32,970 bases of DNA from a virus. The stretch's first letter is position 1, and each line of letters begins with the position of its first letter. A program made the position numbers and the translations under genes. Under the pieces are notes generated by a model. It was given only the letters and a program-made list of their open reading frames with translations, was not told the DNA's origin and searched no databases. Below are positions 1 to 6,540 of the stretch, piece after piece. Location: the IMG/VR virus record IMGVR_UViG_3300035698_004036, positions 1-32,970 of that record; one strand, written 5' to 3'.

Positions 1-127
1 CAGTTCCCGTTATCCCCAAAGCCTCTAAATCGTCGCTAAGAAGGTGAAAGTCGGTAAGGAAATCGTTAGCCTGCTGGACTTTGTGGCGTTTCAGGGTGGT
101 TTTGTCGCGCTCGTCTTGTATGCTCAT
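1..127 (-). CDS. hypothetical protein, N-terminal part (runs off left edge)
   Basis: The first 42 codons of a leftward gene are visible; it begins MSIQDERDKTTLKRHKVQQA and leaves the window at position 1. The ATG at 127 has an AGGAG ribosome binding site about 6 nt upstream, and the ssb stop lies 13 nt upstream, so it is probably co-transcribed with ssb. The visible part is charged and probably helical. No family is recognised. Confidence 0.6.
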   Translation of the reverse strand, partial: MSIQDERDKTTLKRHKVQQANDFLTDFHLLSDDLEALGITGT

Positions 128-139
128 GGGAATCTCCTA

Positions 140-562
140 TCAAAAAGGCACATCGTCATAGTCCATTTGCGACTCTGGTGGTGTGTCGTATGTTTGTGGT
201 GGTTTAACTGGTGTCTGTTTGTCAGCCCCAGACTTACTACCTAAGAACTGGAAGGTCTCGACAATAACGCTGTGTTTAGAACGCTTACTGCCGTCCTTAG
301 CCGTCCAGCTATCGAATTTTAGCCGTCCCTCGATTAGAACAGACTTACCCTTTTCGAGATACTTATTCAGCGTTTCAGCCATTTTTGCGAAAGCTTTACA
401 TTCTACAAAGCAGGTTTCCTCTTTCTTTGCGCCATCTTTCCCCGTCCAAGTGCGATTAACCACAAGCCCGAATTCACAGACGGGGGTTTGACTGGGTAAA
501 TATGAAAGCTGGGGGTCGCGGGTTAAATTGCCTACGAGTAAAATCTTGTTAAAATTTGCCAT
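140..562 (-). CDS. ssb: single-stranded DNA-binding protein (SSB)
   Basis: This is a 140-residue OB-fold SSB. It binds single-stranded DNA during phage replication and recombination. The N-terminus MANFNKILLVGNLTRDPQ is the standard opening of bacterial-type SSBs, the core holds FVECKAFAKMAE and the VLIEGRLKFDSW strand, and the protein ends in a linker followed by the acidic tip DYDDVPF, which in bacterial SSBs recruits partner proteins. ATG 562 was chosen because it matches the family start and has AAAGGAAAG upstream. An in-frame ATG at 655, also with an AAGGA site, would add 31 residues with no family match. It sits with NinB-like and Rad52-like genes, which suggests a recombination/replication operon. 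Confidence 0.93.
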   Translation of the reverse strand: MANFNKILLVGNLTRDPQLSYLPSQTPVCEFGLVVNRTWTGKDGAKKEETCFVECKAFAKMAETLNKYLEKGKSVLIEGRLKFDSWTAKDGSKRSKHSVIVETFQFLGSKSGADKQTPVKPPQTYDTPPESQMDYDDVPF

Positions 563-580
563 GTTACTTTCCTTTCGTTT
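560..580 (-). repeat. duplicated translation-initiation leader, copy 1 (ssb)
   Basis: The 21 bases covering the ssb start codon and its AAAGGAAAGTAAC leader are identical to those at 1098-1118 in front of the next gene upstream in the operon. In this copy the segment is intergenic; in the other it also encodes the last residues of the NinB-like protein. Confidence 0.8.
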
Positions 581-656
581 AGGTGTTTTTACATAACTGC
601 TGTGGTATCTGCCACTTTGCATTTGGTTTATTTGGTAGTCTGCACACTCACCCATG

Positions 657-1100
657 TTATTCCTTCACTGTTTTTAATTGTTTCAATCTTTCGATAACTT
701 CACTGTGATTGTATGTCTTGCCGTCTATTTTAATGGTTTCGGGCTGGTCGGGGATGTCAGAGAATCTTGGCCCCCCACGACTACCGAACGTATTGCCATT
801 ATCAAGGTTTACCTCGGCGACCTGCGACTTGCTTTTGAACCCCATTATTACATAAGGGTTAGTGGCACTGCTGTATTGCTGATTCCACTTAATATAGAAT
901 TCTGAGGAGACGGAGTAGAAGTTGTATCGTTCAAGAAAATCTAATATTGTAATAAACCCGCCGTGCTGAAATCGGATAACAGTAGCATGGTTAAATAATT
1001 GAGAAAAGACACCATATCCTTTAAAATCCCCCACTTTAGCCTCAAAACAATACTTCTTACCTTTTATCATTTCTTCTGGTTCTACTTTAGTCGTAATCAT
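657..1100 (-). CDS. hypothetical protein
   Basis: 147 residues. The ATG at 1100 follows the stop of the upstream gene by one base and has an AAAGGAAAG site; an upstream in-frame ATG at 1142 lies inside the neighbouring gene and is less likely. The protein starts MITTKVEPEEMIKGKKYCF, has an alternating hydrophobic (beta-rich) first half, a Gly/Arg-rich stretch (GSRGGPRFSDIP) and a helical C-terminus (YNHSEVIERLKQLK). No family is recognised. Its place between the ssb and NinB/Rad52-type genes suggests an accessory role in DNA metabolism, but that is inference only. Confidence 0.75.
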   Translation of the reverse strand: MITTKVEPEEMIKGKKYCFEAKVGDFKGYGVFSQLFNHATVIRFQHGGFITILDFLERYNFYSVSSEFYIKWNQQYSSATNPYVIMGFKSKSQVAEVNLDNGNTFGSRGGPRFSDIPDQPETIKIDGKTYNHSEVIERLKQLKTVKE

Positions 1101-1118
1101 GTTACTTTCCTTTCGTTT
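1098..1118 (-). repeat. duplicated translation-initiation leader, copy 2
   Basis: Identical over 21 bases to 560-580. Here the same bases also encode the last residues (KGK and stop) of the gene upstream, so the segment has a double role. Confidence 0.8.
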
Positions 1119-1569
1119 TCCAATTTTTATTTGGGTCGTCAATGGGAATAGACCATTGAGACGCTATGAAATTCCTAATATTGTCAAAAAACTTATTAGC
1201 TTCCGCTACGTCAGCCTTACTCAGCGTGATTCTAAGCCCGTCTCTGAATATAGGGCATACCGCGTAGAGATATTCTTTTAAGAGGGCTGGCGATACCTCT
1301 ATGCCCGTAGGCTTGTCTGTTTTCAAGAGGTATGAAGTATCATAGCCCCTATCGCTGAATATTTCTAAGGTCTGCTTAATTACCAGCCCGAAGATAGCAC
1401 CAAGTTGATTCTGGCTCTTATCGGGTAGTTTGCGGGCAAAAATAACCTCGTAATTACCAGCTTTTGCCTGCTCTTGGAATTTATCGAAGCATATCTGGTT
1501 GATTCGGTCGTATTGAAAAGGCTCGCCGTCTCGCTTCTGTGTTCGGAGTTTGATTTTATTCTGTGCCAT
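1102..1569 (-). CDS. NinB-like recombination-associated protein (tentative)
   Basis: 155 residues. ATG 1569 overlaps the stop of the Rad52-type gene (TGATG) and has GGAG 6 nt upstream, so translation is coupled. The pattern KSQNQLGAIFGLVIKQ in the middle and a C-terminal helix (LSKADVAEANKFFDNIRNFI) followed by ASQWSIPIDDPN resembles the layout of NinB/YbcN-type phage proteins, in which a K-S-x-x-Q core precedes a helix and a final P-x-P-like tail. NinB of lambda binds single-stranded DNA and feeds the Orf/Red recombination pathway. The match is by eye and partial; the position next to Rad52 and SSB supports a recombination role. Confidence 0.5.
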   Translation of the reverse strand: MAQNKIKLRTQKRDGEPFQYDRINQICFDKFQEQAKAGNYEVIFARKLPDKSQNQLGAIFGLVIKQTLEIFSDRGYDTSYLLKTDKPTGIEVSPALLKEYLYAVCPIFRDGLRITLSKADVAEANKFFDNIRNFIASQWSIPIDDPNKNWKTKGK

Positions 1570-2285
1570 CAATTCTCCCACGCTAAATCGTCGTGAAGCT
1601 TACTTTCCATGTCTGGCACGCTGAGTTCTTTGATACACTTTTCGCGCCCGTCGATAGTCGTGGGTAGCTTCCCGTGTAATTTAAGGATTTCAGCTTCAAC
1701 CTTTTTTATATCCACGCGCCAACCAGTAGGGCCTTCAATGCCTATTTTTACTTGGTCAAGCTGCGTCTTAGGGGGTTTTCTATCAGGCTTGGCAGCGGGC
1801 TTAGTTGTGGGCGTTTTACCGCGATGAATACTCATGCAATAAGCGTTAATCTCGTCCTTATCGAATAGCATTTTGCCGTTATTAGCAGGGTGAAAAGACT
1901 TCTTGCCAGCTTTGTTAGCATATTCCATAGAGGGTATTTCAAGTATCTTCAAGCTATAGAGGAATCTACCAACGCCCCAATGAATACAGGCACGCTTGAA
2001 AGCGTCAGAAGCCTCACCCTTTTCCTTTTCAACGTTAGACTCCGTACCGCAATCCGACTTCCAAACCCATTCCTCGCCACACTTAACGCCAACTGAACAG
2101 AATAGGTGTCCGTTGATAATCTCAAACTTAGTCTGCCAGCTATCCGCGCCAACCACCTCGTCAAGCATATCCATAACCTGACGGGCATCAACATAAGGAA
2201 CCATCGTGCATTTATAGGCGTTAGCCGTCTGTACTTTCCACTTAAACGGCATCTCTTTTTTAAGGTCTGATAGTTTGAAGTTCAT
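1569..2285 (-). CDS. Rad52/Rad22-type single-strand annealing protein
   Basis: 238 residues. This family coats single-stranded DNA and anneals complementary strands during phage recombination and replication. Visible signatures are YVDARQVMDMLDEVVG (residues 31-46), the strand region ending in a Cys/Trp-rich WVWKSDCG, and EASDAFKRACIHWGVGRFLY (91-110), the family's hallmark segment. The C-terminal third after about residue 165 is a Lys/Pro-rich linker and a helical tail, likely for contacts with SSB or other partners. TAGGAG precedes ATG 2285. The stop is coupled to the next gene. Length and motifs are normal for phage Rad52-like recombinases; no exonuclease partner is visible in the window. 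Confidence 0.85.
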   Translation of the reverse strand: MNFKLSDLKKEMPFKWKVQTANAYKCTMVPYVDARQVMDMLDEVVGADSWQTKFEIINGHLFCSVGVKCGEEWVWKSDCGTESNVEKEKGEASDAFKRACIHWGVGRFLYSLKILEIPSMEYANKAGKKSFHPANNGKMLFDKDEINAYCMSIHRGKTPTTKPAAKPDRKPPKTQLDQVKIGIEGPTGWRVDIKKVEAEILKLHGKLPTTIDGREKCIKELSVPDMESKLHDDLAWEN

Positions 2286-2445
2286 TTTTACTTCTCCTAA
2301 CTGGTAATTGTGGGTTTCGTTTCATAATACAATCAGGGCAGTCTATGTTATTAAGATTAACCCTGTCATAGTCTGCGCCCGCTATCTCTGAATAGTGCAT
2401 TACGCCGCAGGCGCATTTACATAGTTTCCAGTGAAAATTTCTCAT
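2260..2445 (-). CDS. small zinc-ribbon-like protein
   Basis: 61 residues with a possible four-Cys zinc site: CKCAC near residue 10 and CPDC near residue 37, followed by a basic C-terminus (MKRNPQLPVRRSKNE). AAGGAAT lies 8 nt before ATG 2445. Its last 26 nt overlap the start of the Rad52-type gene, which implies coupled translation. Function unknown; a nucleic-acid or protein-binding finger is plausible. Confidence 0.6.
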   Translation of the reverse strand: MRNFHWKLCKCACGVMHYSEIAGADYDRVNLNNIDCPDCIMKRNPQLPVRRSKNELQTIRP

Positions 2446-2447
2446 TT

Positions 2448-2624
2448 TTAAGATTCCTTACTAATTTTTACCACTACCTTTTCGCTACCGCTTTCAAATG
2501 TCAACTCTATGCCATTTATAATATAATCCTCACCAATAAGCAAACATTTTTCTGCGAGAACATTACAAATGAAATCAGATAAAGCGTATTTTTTAGATTT
2601 TAGTTTTATATATTGCTGGCTCAT
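2448..2624 (-). CDS. hypothetical small protein (58 aa)
   Basis: 58 codons from ATG 2624 (MSQQYIKLKSKKYALSDF...) to TAA 2448. It has a very strong AAAGGAGG site 6 nt upstream and an ATGA overlap with the preceding gene, and it stops 2 nt before the next start. It alternates hydrophobic and charged residues in its second half (LTFESGSEKVVVKISKES), which suggests a small beta fold. No family is recognised. The initiation signal and tight packing are the main evidence that it is real. Confidence 0.7.
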   Translation of the reverse strand: MSQQYIKLKSKKYALSDFICNVLAEKCLLIGEDYIINGIELTFESGSEKVVVKISKES

Positions 2625-2809
2625 TTTGCCTCCTTTAACACATCGCCCATCTTGCTAAATTCTTTTTTCACAACATCAGATAAGCCTGCCAAGCACATGC
2701 TTTTCGTGATTCGCTTTATTTCTTCATCATTGGTATTTCCCATTAGCATATCGCCACACAAACAATAAAACTCTGCTAATAGCTCATCTTTTGTTTCACA
2801 AATGCTCAT
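2621..2809 (-). CDS. hypothetical small helical protein
   Basis: 62 residues with AAAGGAG before ATG 2809. It starts on the last base of the preceding stop (TAATG) and ends with an ATGA overlap with the following gene. It appears largely helical and contains several Cys/Met residues (FYCLCGDMLM). Function unknown. Confidence 0.65.
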   Translation of the reverse strand: MSICETKDELLAEFYCLCGDMLMGNTNDEEIKRITKSMCLAGLSDVVKKEFSKMGDVLKEAK

Positions 2810-2928
2810 TATTTTTTCTCCTTTATTCGTTTCATTTCTCGTTCATAGTCCAATTCTGTAATCTTTTTCGTCCGCAAAGGACGTTTGATGCGCTGTTCTA
2901 ATTCTATCATCCATAATAGCTTTTTCAT
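2809..2928 (-). CDS. hypothetical basic micro-protein (39 aa)
   Basis: 39 codons starting MKKLLWMIELEQRIKRPLRT and ending in a run of basic residues (EMKRIKEKK). It fills the gap between its neighbours and its stop overlaps the next start by one base. The ribosome binding site is weak (AAGATAAG). It is probably helical and basic, possibly nucleic-acid binding. Less certain than its neighbours. Confidence 0.4.
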   Translation of the reverse strand: MKKLLWMIELEQRIKRPLRTKKITELDYEREMKRIKEKK

Positions 2929-2937
2929 TTCTTATCT

Positions 2938-3336
2938 TTAATCTTCATGTCGCAAGATAGTGTGGTCTTTACCGTCTATATCAATTTCTAAAATAGCATT
3001 TCTGACCATAACACCCTCACCTTTAGTCACGCTATTAAACCACTTTTTGACGGTTTCAATATCCTCTTTACTACCAAAATCTCTTAAATCACCCCAAACA
3101 GCCACCGTGTAAGCAGCTATTGAACTCATATCAGGGCTTTCGTAGAATACAAATTGGATACTACCCTCGCTCCCGCATGGCACATTACAGTCGTCCCATT
3201 TATTTTCATCATCGTCATAACAAAAAGTCTTTCCCATGTGTTCCTTAACTGCATTGAGTGTTGAAAAAGGCATACCCACCATTCCTCTAAGAGCATCAAA
3301 TCTTATACAACCGCAAATATGTGTCCATTGTGACAT
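2938..3336 (-). CDS. hypothetical protein
   Basis: 132 residues with AAAGGGAAAG before ATG 3336. It contains CGCIRFDALRGM near the N-terminus, an acidic YDDDENKWDD stretch with nearby Cys residues, hydrophobic beta segments (IQFVFYESPD, AAYTVAVWGDL) and a conserved-looking C-terminal WFNSVT...LEIDIDGK part. It looks like a soluble alpha/beta protein. I do not recognise the family with confidence. Confidence 0.75.
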   Translation of the reverse strand: MSQWTHICGCIRFDALRGMVGMPFSTLNAVKEHMGKTFCYDDDENKWDDCNVPCGSEGSIQFVFYESPDMSSIAAYTVAVWGDLRDFGSKEDIETVKKWFNSVTKGEGVMVRNAILEIDIDGKDHTILRHED

Positions 3337-3388
3337 AATCTTTCCCTTTATTTAAAGTTTTAGTTAATGTACCATAATAGCTTTTTCA

Positions 3389-3667
3389 TTACAGGCCGTC
3401 AAGGTAAGTTTTGATAGCTGCCAATTTTAGTTTCGCAGTGTAATTACTTCCCATGCAGCCATCATCAGCCCATTCCAATATAGTTTTTAATATAGCCTTA
3501 TGTCTGCGTGCGTCATTAACTACACTATCGAAACATTCCTTGCAGACCTCATAATCTACGTCCTGCATCTCGTCCTCTGGATAGCGTTTGTCGCAGAATT
3601 GGCAGTAGCAAGGTTTATCTTGCTTGGGTTCGGGGTCTTGTTCGGCGAATCTTGGGGGGTCAGTCAT
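3389..3667 (-). CDS. small zinc-finger protein
   Basis: 92 residues. CYCQFC at 20-25 and CKEC near residue 42 can form a four-Cys treble-clef or zinc-ribbon site; a long C-terminal helix follows. A near-perfect AAAGGAGG site precedes ATG 3667, which overlaps the end of the membrane-protein gene by 8 nt. Likely a small regulator or adaptor; function not known. Confidence 0.7.
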   Translation of the reverse strand: MTDPPRFAEQDPEPKQDKPCYCQFCDKRYPEDEMQDVDYEVCKECFDSVVNDARRHKAILKTILEWADDGCMGSNYTAKLKLAAIKTYLDGL

Positions 3668-3845
3668 TGTCGGCCTCCTTTGTCCAGTGTGATACAGAAC
3701 TTCCCGGCAACATTCTACGACTAAAACCAGCCTCTATGTACTTTTTATTGCAAGAATAGCTCCATACAAAAAGCATTCCCAAGCATAGAACTATTGAGGC
3801 AACCACAATAGACACGACTGTTAGTTTGTATTTTTCTTCTGCCAT
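3660..3845 (-). CDS. one-span membrane protein beside the lysozyme-like gene
   Basis: 61 residues: a short charged N-terminus (MAEEKYK), one hydrophobic span at about residues 8-29 (LTVVSIVVASIVLCLGMLFVW), then a polar tail with YIEAGFSRRMLPGSS. ATG 3845 has AAAAGGAG upstream and lies inside the last 25 nt of the lysozyme-like gene. A small membrane protein next to a peptidoglycan hydrolase could be part of a lysis cassette (holin-like or spanin-like), but there is no lipobox and only one span. The lysis role is inference. Confidence 0.65.
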   Translation of the reverse strand: MAEEKYKLTVVSIVVASIVLCLGMLFVWSYSCNKKYIEAGFSRRMLPGSSVSHWTKEADND

Positions 3846-4258
3846 GATTTCATACTCCTTTTAACTTTTATCCAATATTTCTTAGTACACTCTTTTTTAT
3901 AGCCATTCCCGCCCCCGTTATGGATTCTCGCCATATCCTGAAGCGTAGGCTCGCGTTTAAGCCTCTTTTCCGTCGCATAGTGCCGAATATACACCTTAAC
4001 CATTTCTCGGCTTAGAATGGGACTGAGGCGGTCTGAATAAGTATACCTATCCTCTCCCAGAATTCTATTAACATCATCGACGTAAATCTTCCATATCTGA
4101 AACGAGCCGACAGCGTTGCCGTTATCGCCCACAGCGTCAGCCTTACCGCCCGATTCAACCTGCTCGATAGCGTCTAAAAGGCGGCTGGGGGTATTAGCCC
4201 CAGCTACCGTACAAAGGAGGAGTGATGTGAAGATTGCTATACGTTTAATGTGTTTCAT
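3821..4258 (-). CDS. secreted lysozyme/lytic transglycosylase-like protein
   Basis: 145 residues. The N-terminus (MKHIKRIAIFTSLLLCTVAGA) is a typical Sec signal: basic, hydrophobic, then a small-residue cleavage site near residue 21. The mature part has IEQVESGG with a probable catalytic Glu at 35, DAVGDNGNAVGSFQIWKIYVDDV (40-63), which matches the G-x-x-G-x-F/M-Q-I layout of goose-type/SLT lysozyme-like folds, and ARIHNGGGNGY (110-120). It should cleave peptidoglycan in the periplasm, most likely as an endolysin exported without a holin or as a cell-wall remodelling factor. AAGGTAAC precedes ATG 4258. Confidence 0.75.
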   Translation of the reverse strand: MKHIKRIAIFTSLLLCTVAGANTPSRLLDAIEQVESGGKADAVGDNGNAVGSFQIWKIYVDDVNRILGEDRYTYSDRLSPILSREMVKVYIRHYATEKRLKREPTLQDMARIHNGGGNGYKKECTKKYWIKVKRSMKSWQKKNTN

Positions 4259-4262
4259 AGTG

Positions 4263-4622
4263 TTACCTTTTTCTATTAAGTCGCTGTATTTTTTGATAGA
4301 ATTTTCGCGGGTCGTCTTGCCAACTTACATTACCCTCACACCAATACCTTCTCAGCTTTGGATTTAATAATCTTGCAGGGCAATTTGTACAAATATGTTG
4401 GCCTACTTTATCTTTTCGGTATGAGTATTCGCAAAAGGGACAATCATTTTCAAGCCAGCTATGGGTAGCCCAGTCCTCCCATTGCTTTTTATTCTTTTCA
4501 AGCCATAGTTCCTTTAGCACATCATTTGAATCTTTAGAACCATTTTTAACTTCTTTGGCTATCCATTTCCACATTGCGAGACACAACGACCATGCTCTAT
4601 TAAGTGTTAATTTTTTGCTCAT
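4263..4622 (-). CDS. hypothetical zinc-binding protein
   Basis: 119 residues. The first half is helical and Trp-rich (AWSLCLAMWKWIAKEV, WLEKNKKQWEDWATHSW). A central four-Cys site (CPFCEYS... CTNC) looks like a zinc ribbon, and the tail is basic. AAAGGG precedes ATG 4622; the site overlaps the 3' end of the putative structured RNA/terminator just upstream. Function unknown. Confidence 0.7.
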   Translation of the reverse strand: MSKKLTLNRAWSLCLAMWKWIAKEVKNGSKDSNDVLKELWLEKNKKQWEDWATHSWLENDCPFCEYSYRKDKVGQHICTNCPARLLNPKLRRYWCEGNVSWQDDPRKFYQKIQRLNRKR

Positions 4623-4636
4623 AATTTACCCTTTCT

Positions 4637-4663
4637 AAAATGGGGTGGCTCTCTAACCACCCC
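4637..4663 (-). terminator. putative terminator of the structured RNA
   Basis: On the minus strand GGGGTGG (4657-4663) pairs with CCACCCC (4642-4648) around an 8-nt loop and is followed by ATTTT (4641-4637). The T tract is short, so it may attenuate rather than stop transcription. It lies just before the ribosome binding site of the gene starting at 4622. Confidence 0.5.
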
Positions 4664-4881
4664 GAAGGAGGATGATGACTTTTAAAAAGCGTTTAGACCA
4701 GCCTTTTGCCGTCAATTTGTCAACCCTACAAACATTTGGACATCATAGAGAGGTCTTTGTAGGTGTTTGACGGTTAGCTTTCGCTGGCTGGCCTTGCGCT
4801 CGACCGGACATTTCCAGTCCCATTATTTACTTTTTAAAGCTTTGGCGGCTCAAGCCGTCGCACGGGATAATACCGCCTTAG

Positions 4882-4906
4882 CTATTCAATTTTAAAGTGT
4901 GATAGG
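4882..4906 (-). repeat. 25-nt direct repeat, copy 1
   Basis: Perfect 25-base direct repeat of 4962-4986, offset by exactly 80 nt. It contains AGTGTGATAG, one arm of the long hairpin 4896-4963. Confidence 0.85.
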
Positions 4907-4961
4907 CATCCAGAACTTCACTCGCTCAACCGGATATCAACCGGATTCTGCTACTATCACA

Positions 4962-4986
4962 CTATTCAATTTTAAAGTGTGATAGG
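4962..4986 (-). repeat. 25-nt direct repeat, copy 2
   Basis: Second copy of the repeat at 4882-4906. Its AGTGTGATAG arm (4976-4985) can pair with CTATCACACT at 5036-5045, or alternatively with 4954-4963 across a 12-nt A/T loop. Confidence 0.85.
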
Positions 4987-5254
4987 ACTGCCTCGCTTCT
5001 GGAGGAGCAGACTCCATATCATGTTCATGTGCCATCTATCACACTTATTAACTTGTCAATATTGGGGCGGTTAGTTCGATACATTCTAACCGCCCCCTGT
5101 GTATGCAACCTACGGAACGCCCGTAGAGTAAGGTTATTGGGGGCTGAGTTCGCCCAACCCCCGAAGTTTCAACCTACCGACCACCTGTAGGATTTAAGCG
5201 GGCTAACTTTTGATTAAAAATAAATAATCCCGCTTTATTAAATTGTAAAAGAGA

Positions 5255-5605
5255 TTAAACTTTTTCTTGTTTCTGGTAATCCCAGTAGCGGGTAAAAGTA
5301 GCACTGTGTGCCAAAGTATTAAATTCATCTTGCGTTATACTGTTTGTCGCTTTAACAAGGTGACTACCACTCCACAAAGAACCGAGTTTAAGATTTGTGA
5401 GCGACACACGGACTTTATTAAGAGGGTGATATTGGACAGATAAGATATACTTTTCTCCACCGTCCTTTTTAAACCTATCCCCTACAGAATAGGTAGGCTC
5501 GGTGTCCTCAATCGCTTTCAAGAGCCTTGTGGCCTCATCCTGTAACTTCTGTCGGTCATTCTGATTCTGCTCTAATTGAGCAAGTAACATTTCTTTTTCT
5601 TTCAT
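5255..5605 (-). CDS. hypothetical protein with N-terminal coiled coil
   Basis: 116 residues. Residues 1-35 are a Glu/Gln/Leu-rich coiled coil (MLLAQLEQNQNDRQKLQDEA...), followed by a beta-rich part (YSVGDRFKKDGGEKYILSVQ, VRVSLTNLKLGSLWSG). AAAGGAGC precedes ATG 5605. It is the first gene upstream of the structured RNA block. Function unknown. Confidence 0.7.
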   Translation of the reverse strand: MKEKEMLLAQLEQNQNDRQKLQDEATRLLKAIEDTEPTYSVGDRFKKDGGEKYILSVQYHPLNKVRVSLTNLKLGSLWSGSHLVKATNSITQDEFNTLAHSATFTRYWDYQKQEKV

Positions 5606-5683
5606 GTGAAGCTCCTTTTAAAAGTTATAATTGCACGCTGGTTTTGATTTCACAGACTAGCAACTGCGTTTTTTAAGGATGGG

Positions 5684-5893
5684 TTACGTTCTAAGCATGT
5701 CGTTAACTATATTGCCTCGCTTAGTGAAAGACTTACTAAACATTCCAATAGAAAGGTCAGACCAACATTCACTATCTAACCAATAGGCATTAAGAGCTTC
5801 GCCATTTTTTAAAAAGATAACAGGTGCATCCGCCTCGTTATCAATCCCATAATCACCAAATTTAATCTTAGGTTTCGGTGTTTTTGTTTTCAC
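5684..5893 (-). CDS. hypothetical small protein, GTG start
   Basis: 69 residues starting at GTG 5893, with TAGGAG 8 nt upstream. Basic N-terminus (KTKTPKPKIKFGDYG), then APVIFLKNGEALNAYWLDSE, a small beta-rich stretch. Its leader shares 16 bases (TGCAATTATAACTTTT with neighbouring bases) with that of the gene at 5255-5605. Function unknown. Confidence 0.6.
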   Translation of the reverse strand: MKTKTPKPKIKFGDYGIDNEADAPVIFLKNGEALNAYWLDSECWSDLSIGMFSKSFTKRGNIVNDMLRT

Positions 5894-5913
5894 TTTGAAT
5901 CTCCTAAAAAAAG

Positions 5914-6120
5914 TTATAATTGCGTTTTTTCTATGAAAAAATCAGCATAGGAAAATCGGAAGTCTGCGCTGTCTACTCTCCATAGCTTAACACTCGTTGC
6001 GGTAAAAGGCCCGAATACCTGGCCTGCTTTCTCCTTGCCTAACAGGGTCTTAGAGTGGTCGCATTGTCGGAGGGTAGCGGTGAAGCTGTCGCCTTTTTTG
6101 AGCTTATCTCTGGTTTGCAT
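5914..6120 (-). CDS. hypothetical small protein
   Basis: 68 residues with AAGGATAACCGCA before ATG 6120, in the poly-T leader shared by this gene group. The composition (GDSFTATLRQ, GPFTATSVKLWRV, DFRFSYADFFIE) suggests a compact beta-barrel fold. Function unknown. Confidence 0.65.
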   Translation of the reverse strand: MQTRDKLKKGDSFTATLRQCDHSKTLLGKEKAGQVFGPFTATSVKLWRVDSADFRFSYADFFIEKTQL

Positions 6121-6149
6121 TGCGGTTATCCTTAAAAAAGTGTCGGTTA

Positions 6150-6365
6150 CTATTGTAATCCAGCAAAACAGTGTTCTTTTATTTGCTTAACAACCGCTTT
6201 AGTTGCCATATTGCCATCAGAAGCCAATTCCCACCCAATCGCCGTTTTTGCTAAATCAATACAAAAAGCTGTCATTGTAAGTGGTGGTTGGTGTGTTATC
6301 GCTTCGACAAATAACCTATTCAAAGCAATCGCGAGTGGGTCAATTTTTAATTTTGTCTTTGCCAT
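6150..6365 (-). CDS. hypothetical small helical protein, first gene of the leftward unit
   Basis: 71 residues with AAGGAAAC before ATG 6365. It is the first gene after the strong promoter at 6402-6430, so probably expressed early and highly. Predicted mostly helical (LAIALNRLFVEAITH, MATKAVVKQIKEHC). Small promoter-proximal phage genes of this kind often inhibit host functions; here that is only a guess. Confidence 0.65.
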   Translation of the reverse strand: MAKTKLKIDPLAIALNRLFVEAITHQPPLTMTAFCIDLAKTAIGWELASDGNMATKAVVKQIKEHCFAGLQ

Positions 6366-6401
6366 CTTCGTTTCCTTAAAAAAGTGTCATTCAATACCCT
6401 T

Positions 6402-6430
6402 ACTATAAGCAACTCATCGGCCATTGTCAA
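6402..6430 (-). promoter_or_regulatory. sigma70-type promoter, leftward
   Basis: Minus strand reads TTGACA (6430-6425), exactly 17 nt, TATAGT (6407-6402): a perfect -35 and a 5/6 -10. The expected start is near 6395, about 30 nt before the ATG of the 6150-6365 gene. It probably drives the leftward genes up to the structured RNA or beyond. Confidence 0.8.
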
Positions 6431-6511
6431 ACAAAAAATCAACAAAATGTAAAAATTTATCATAAATGCTATTTAAACGCAACCAAGCCCGAAATAATGT
6501 GAAAATATTTA

Positions 6512-6540
6512 TTGACTTAATTTTATCCGTCTGGTAATAT
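6512..6540 (+). promoter_or_regulatory. sigma70-type promoter, rightward
   Basis: TTGACT, 17-nt spacer, TAATAT. It would give a leader of about 225 nt before the ATG at 6774. Confidence 0.55.

Larger units (their letters stand above)
4637..5235 (-). ncRNA. candidate large structured non-coding RNA (about 600 nt)
   Basis: No convincing gene lies between 4623 and 5254, but the block is dense with complementary segments. In order from the minus-strand 5' end: 5229-5235/5196-5202 (7 bp), 5187-5191/5173-5177, 5153-5157/5137-5141 or 5158-5162/5139-5143, 5121-5126/5110-5115, 5086-5096/5064-5074 (11 bp), two tandem 10-bp-closed hairpins (4976-5045, 4896-4963), and 4854-4859/4844-4849. Last comes a multi-branch domain closed by 4830-4838/4681-4689 that contains 4786-4791/4698-4703, 4767-4773/4709-4715 and 4756-4763/4725-4732. 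The minus strand is favoured because both flanking genes are leftward, the minus-strand loops include GAAA (4776-4785), and a terminator-like hairpin closes the 3' end. Size and phage context recall the ROOL and GOLLD RNA classes; identity is not shown. Confidence 0.6.

Noticed and set aside
183-491. 102-codon plus-strand frame opposite ssb
   Set aside because: Lies entirely antisense to the recognised SSB and has no Shine-Dalgarno.
4882-4986. CRISPR array
   Set aside because: Only two repeats, 55 nt apart, with arms that pair with the intervening sequence; no cas genes. The structured RNA reading explains it better.
5054-5060. TTGACA on the minus strand as promoter inside the structured RNA
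   Set aside because: No acceptable -10 at 16-18 nt; the hexamer falls between two stems.
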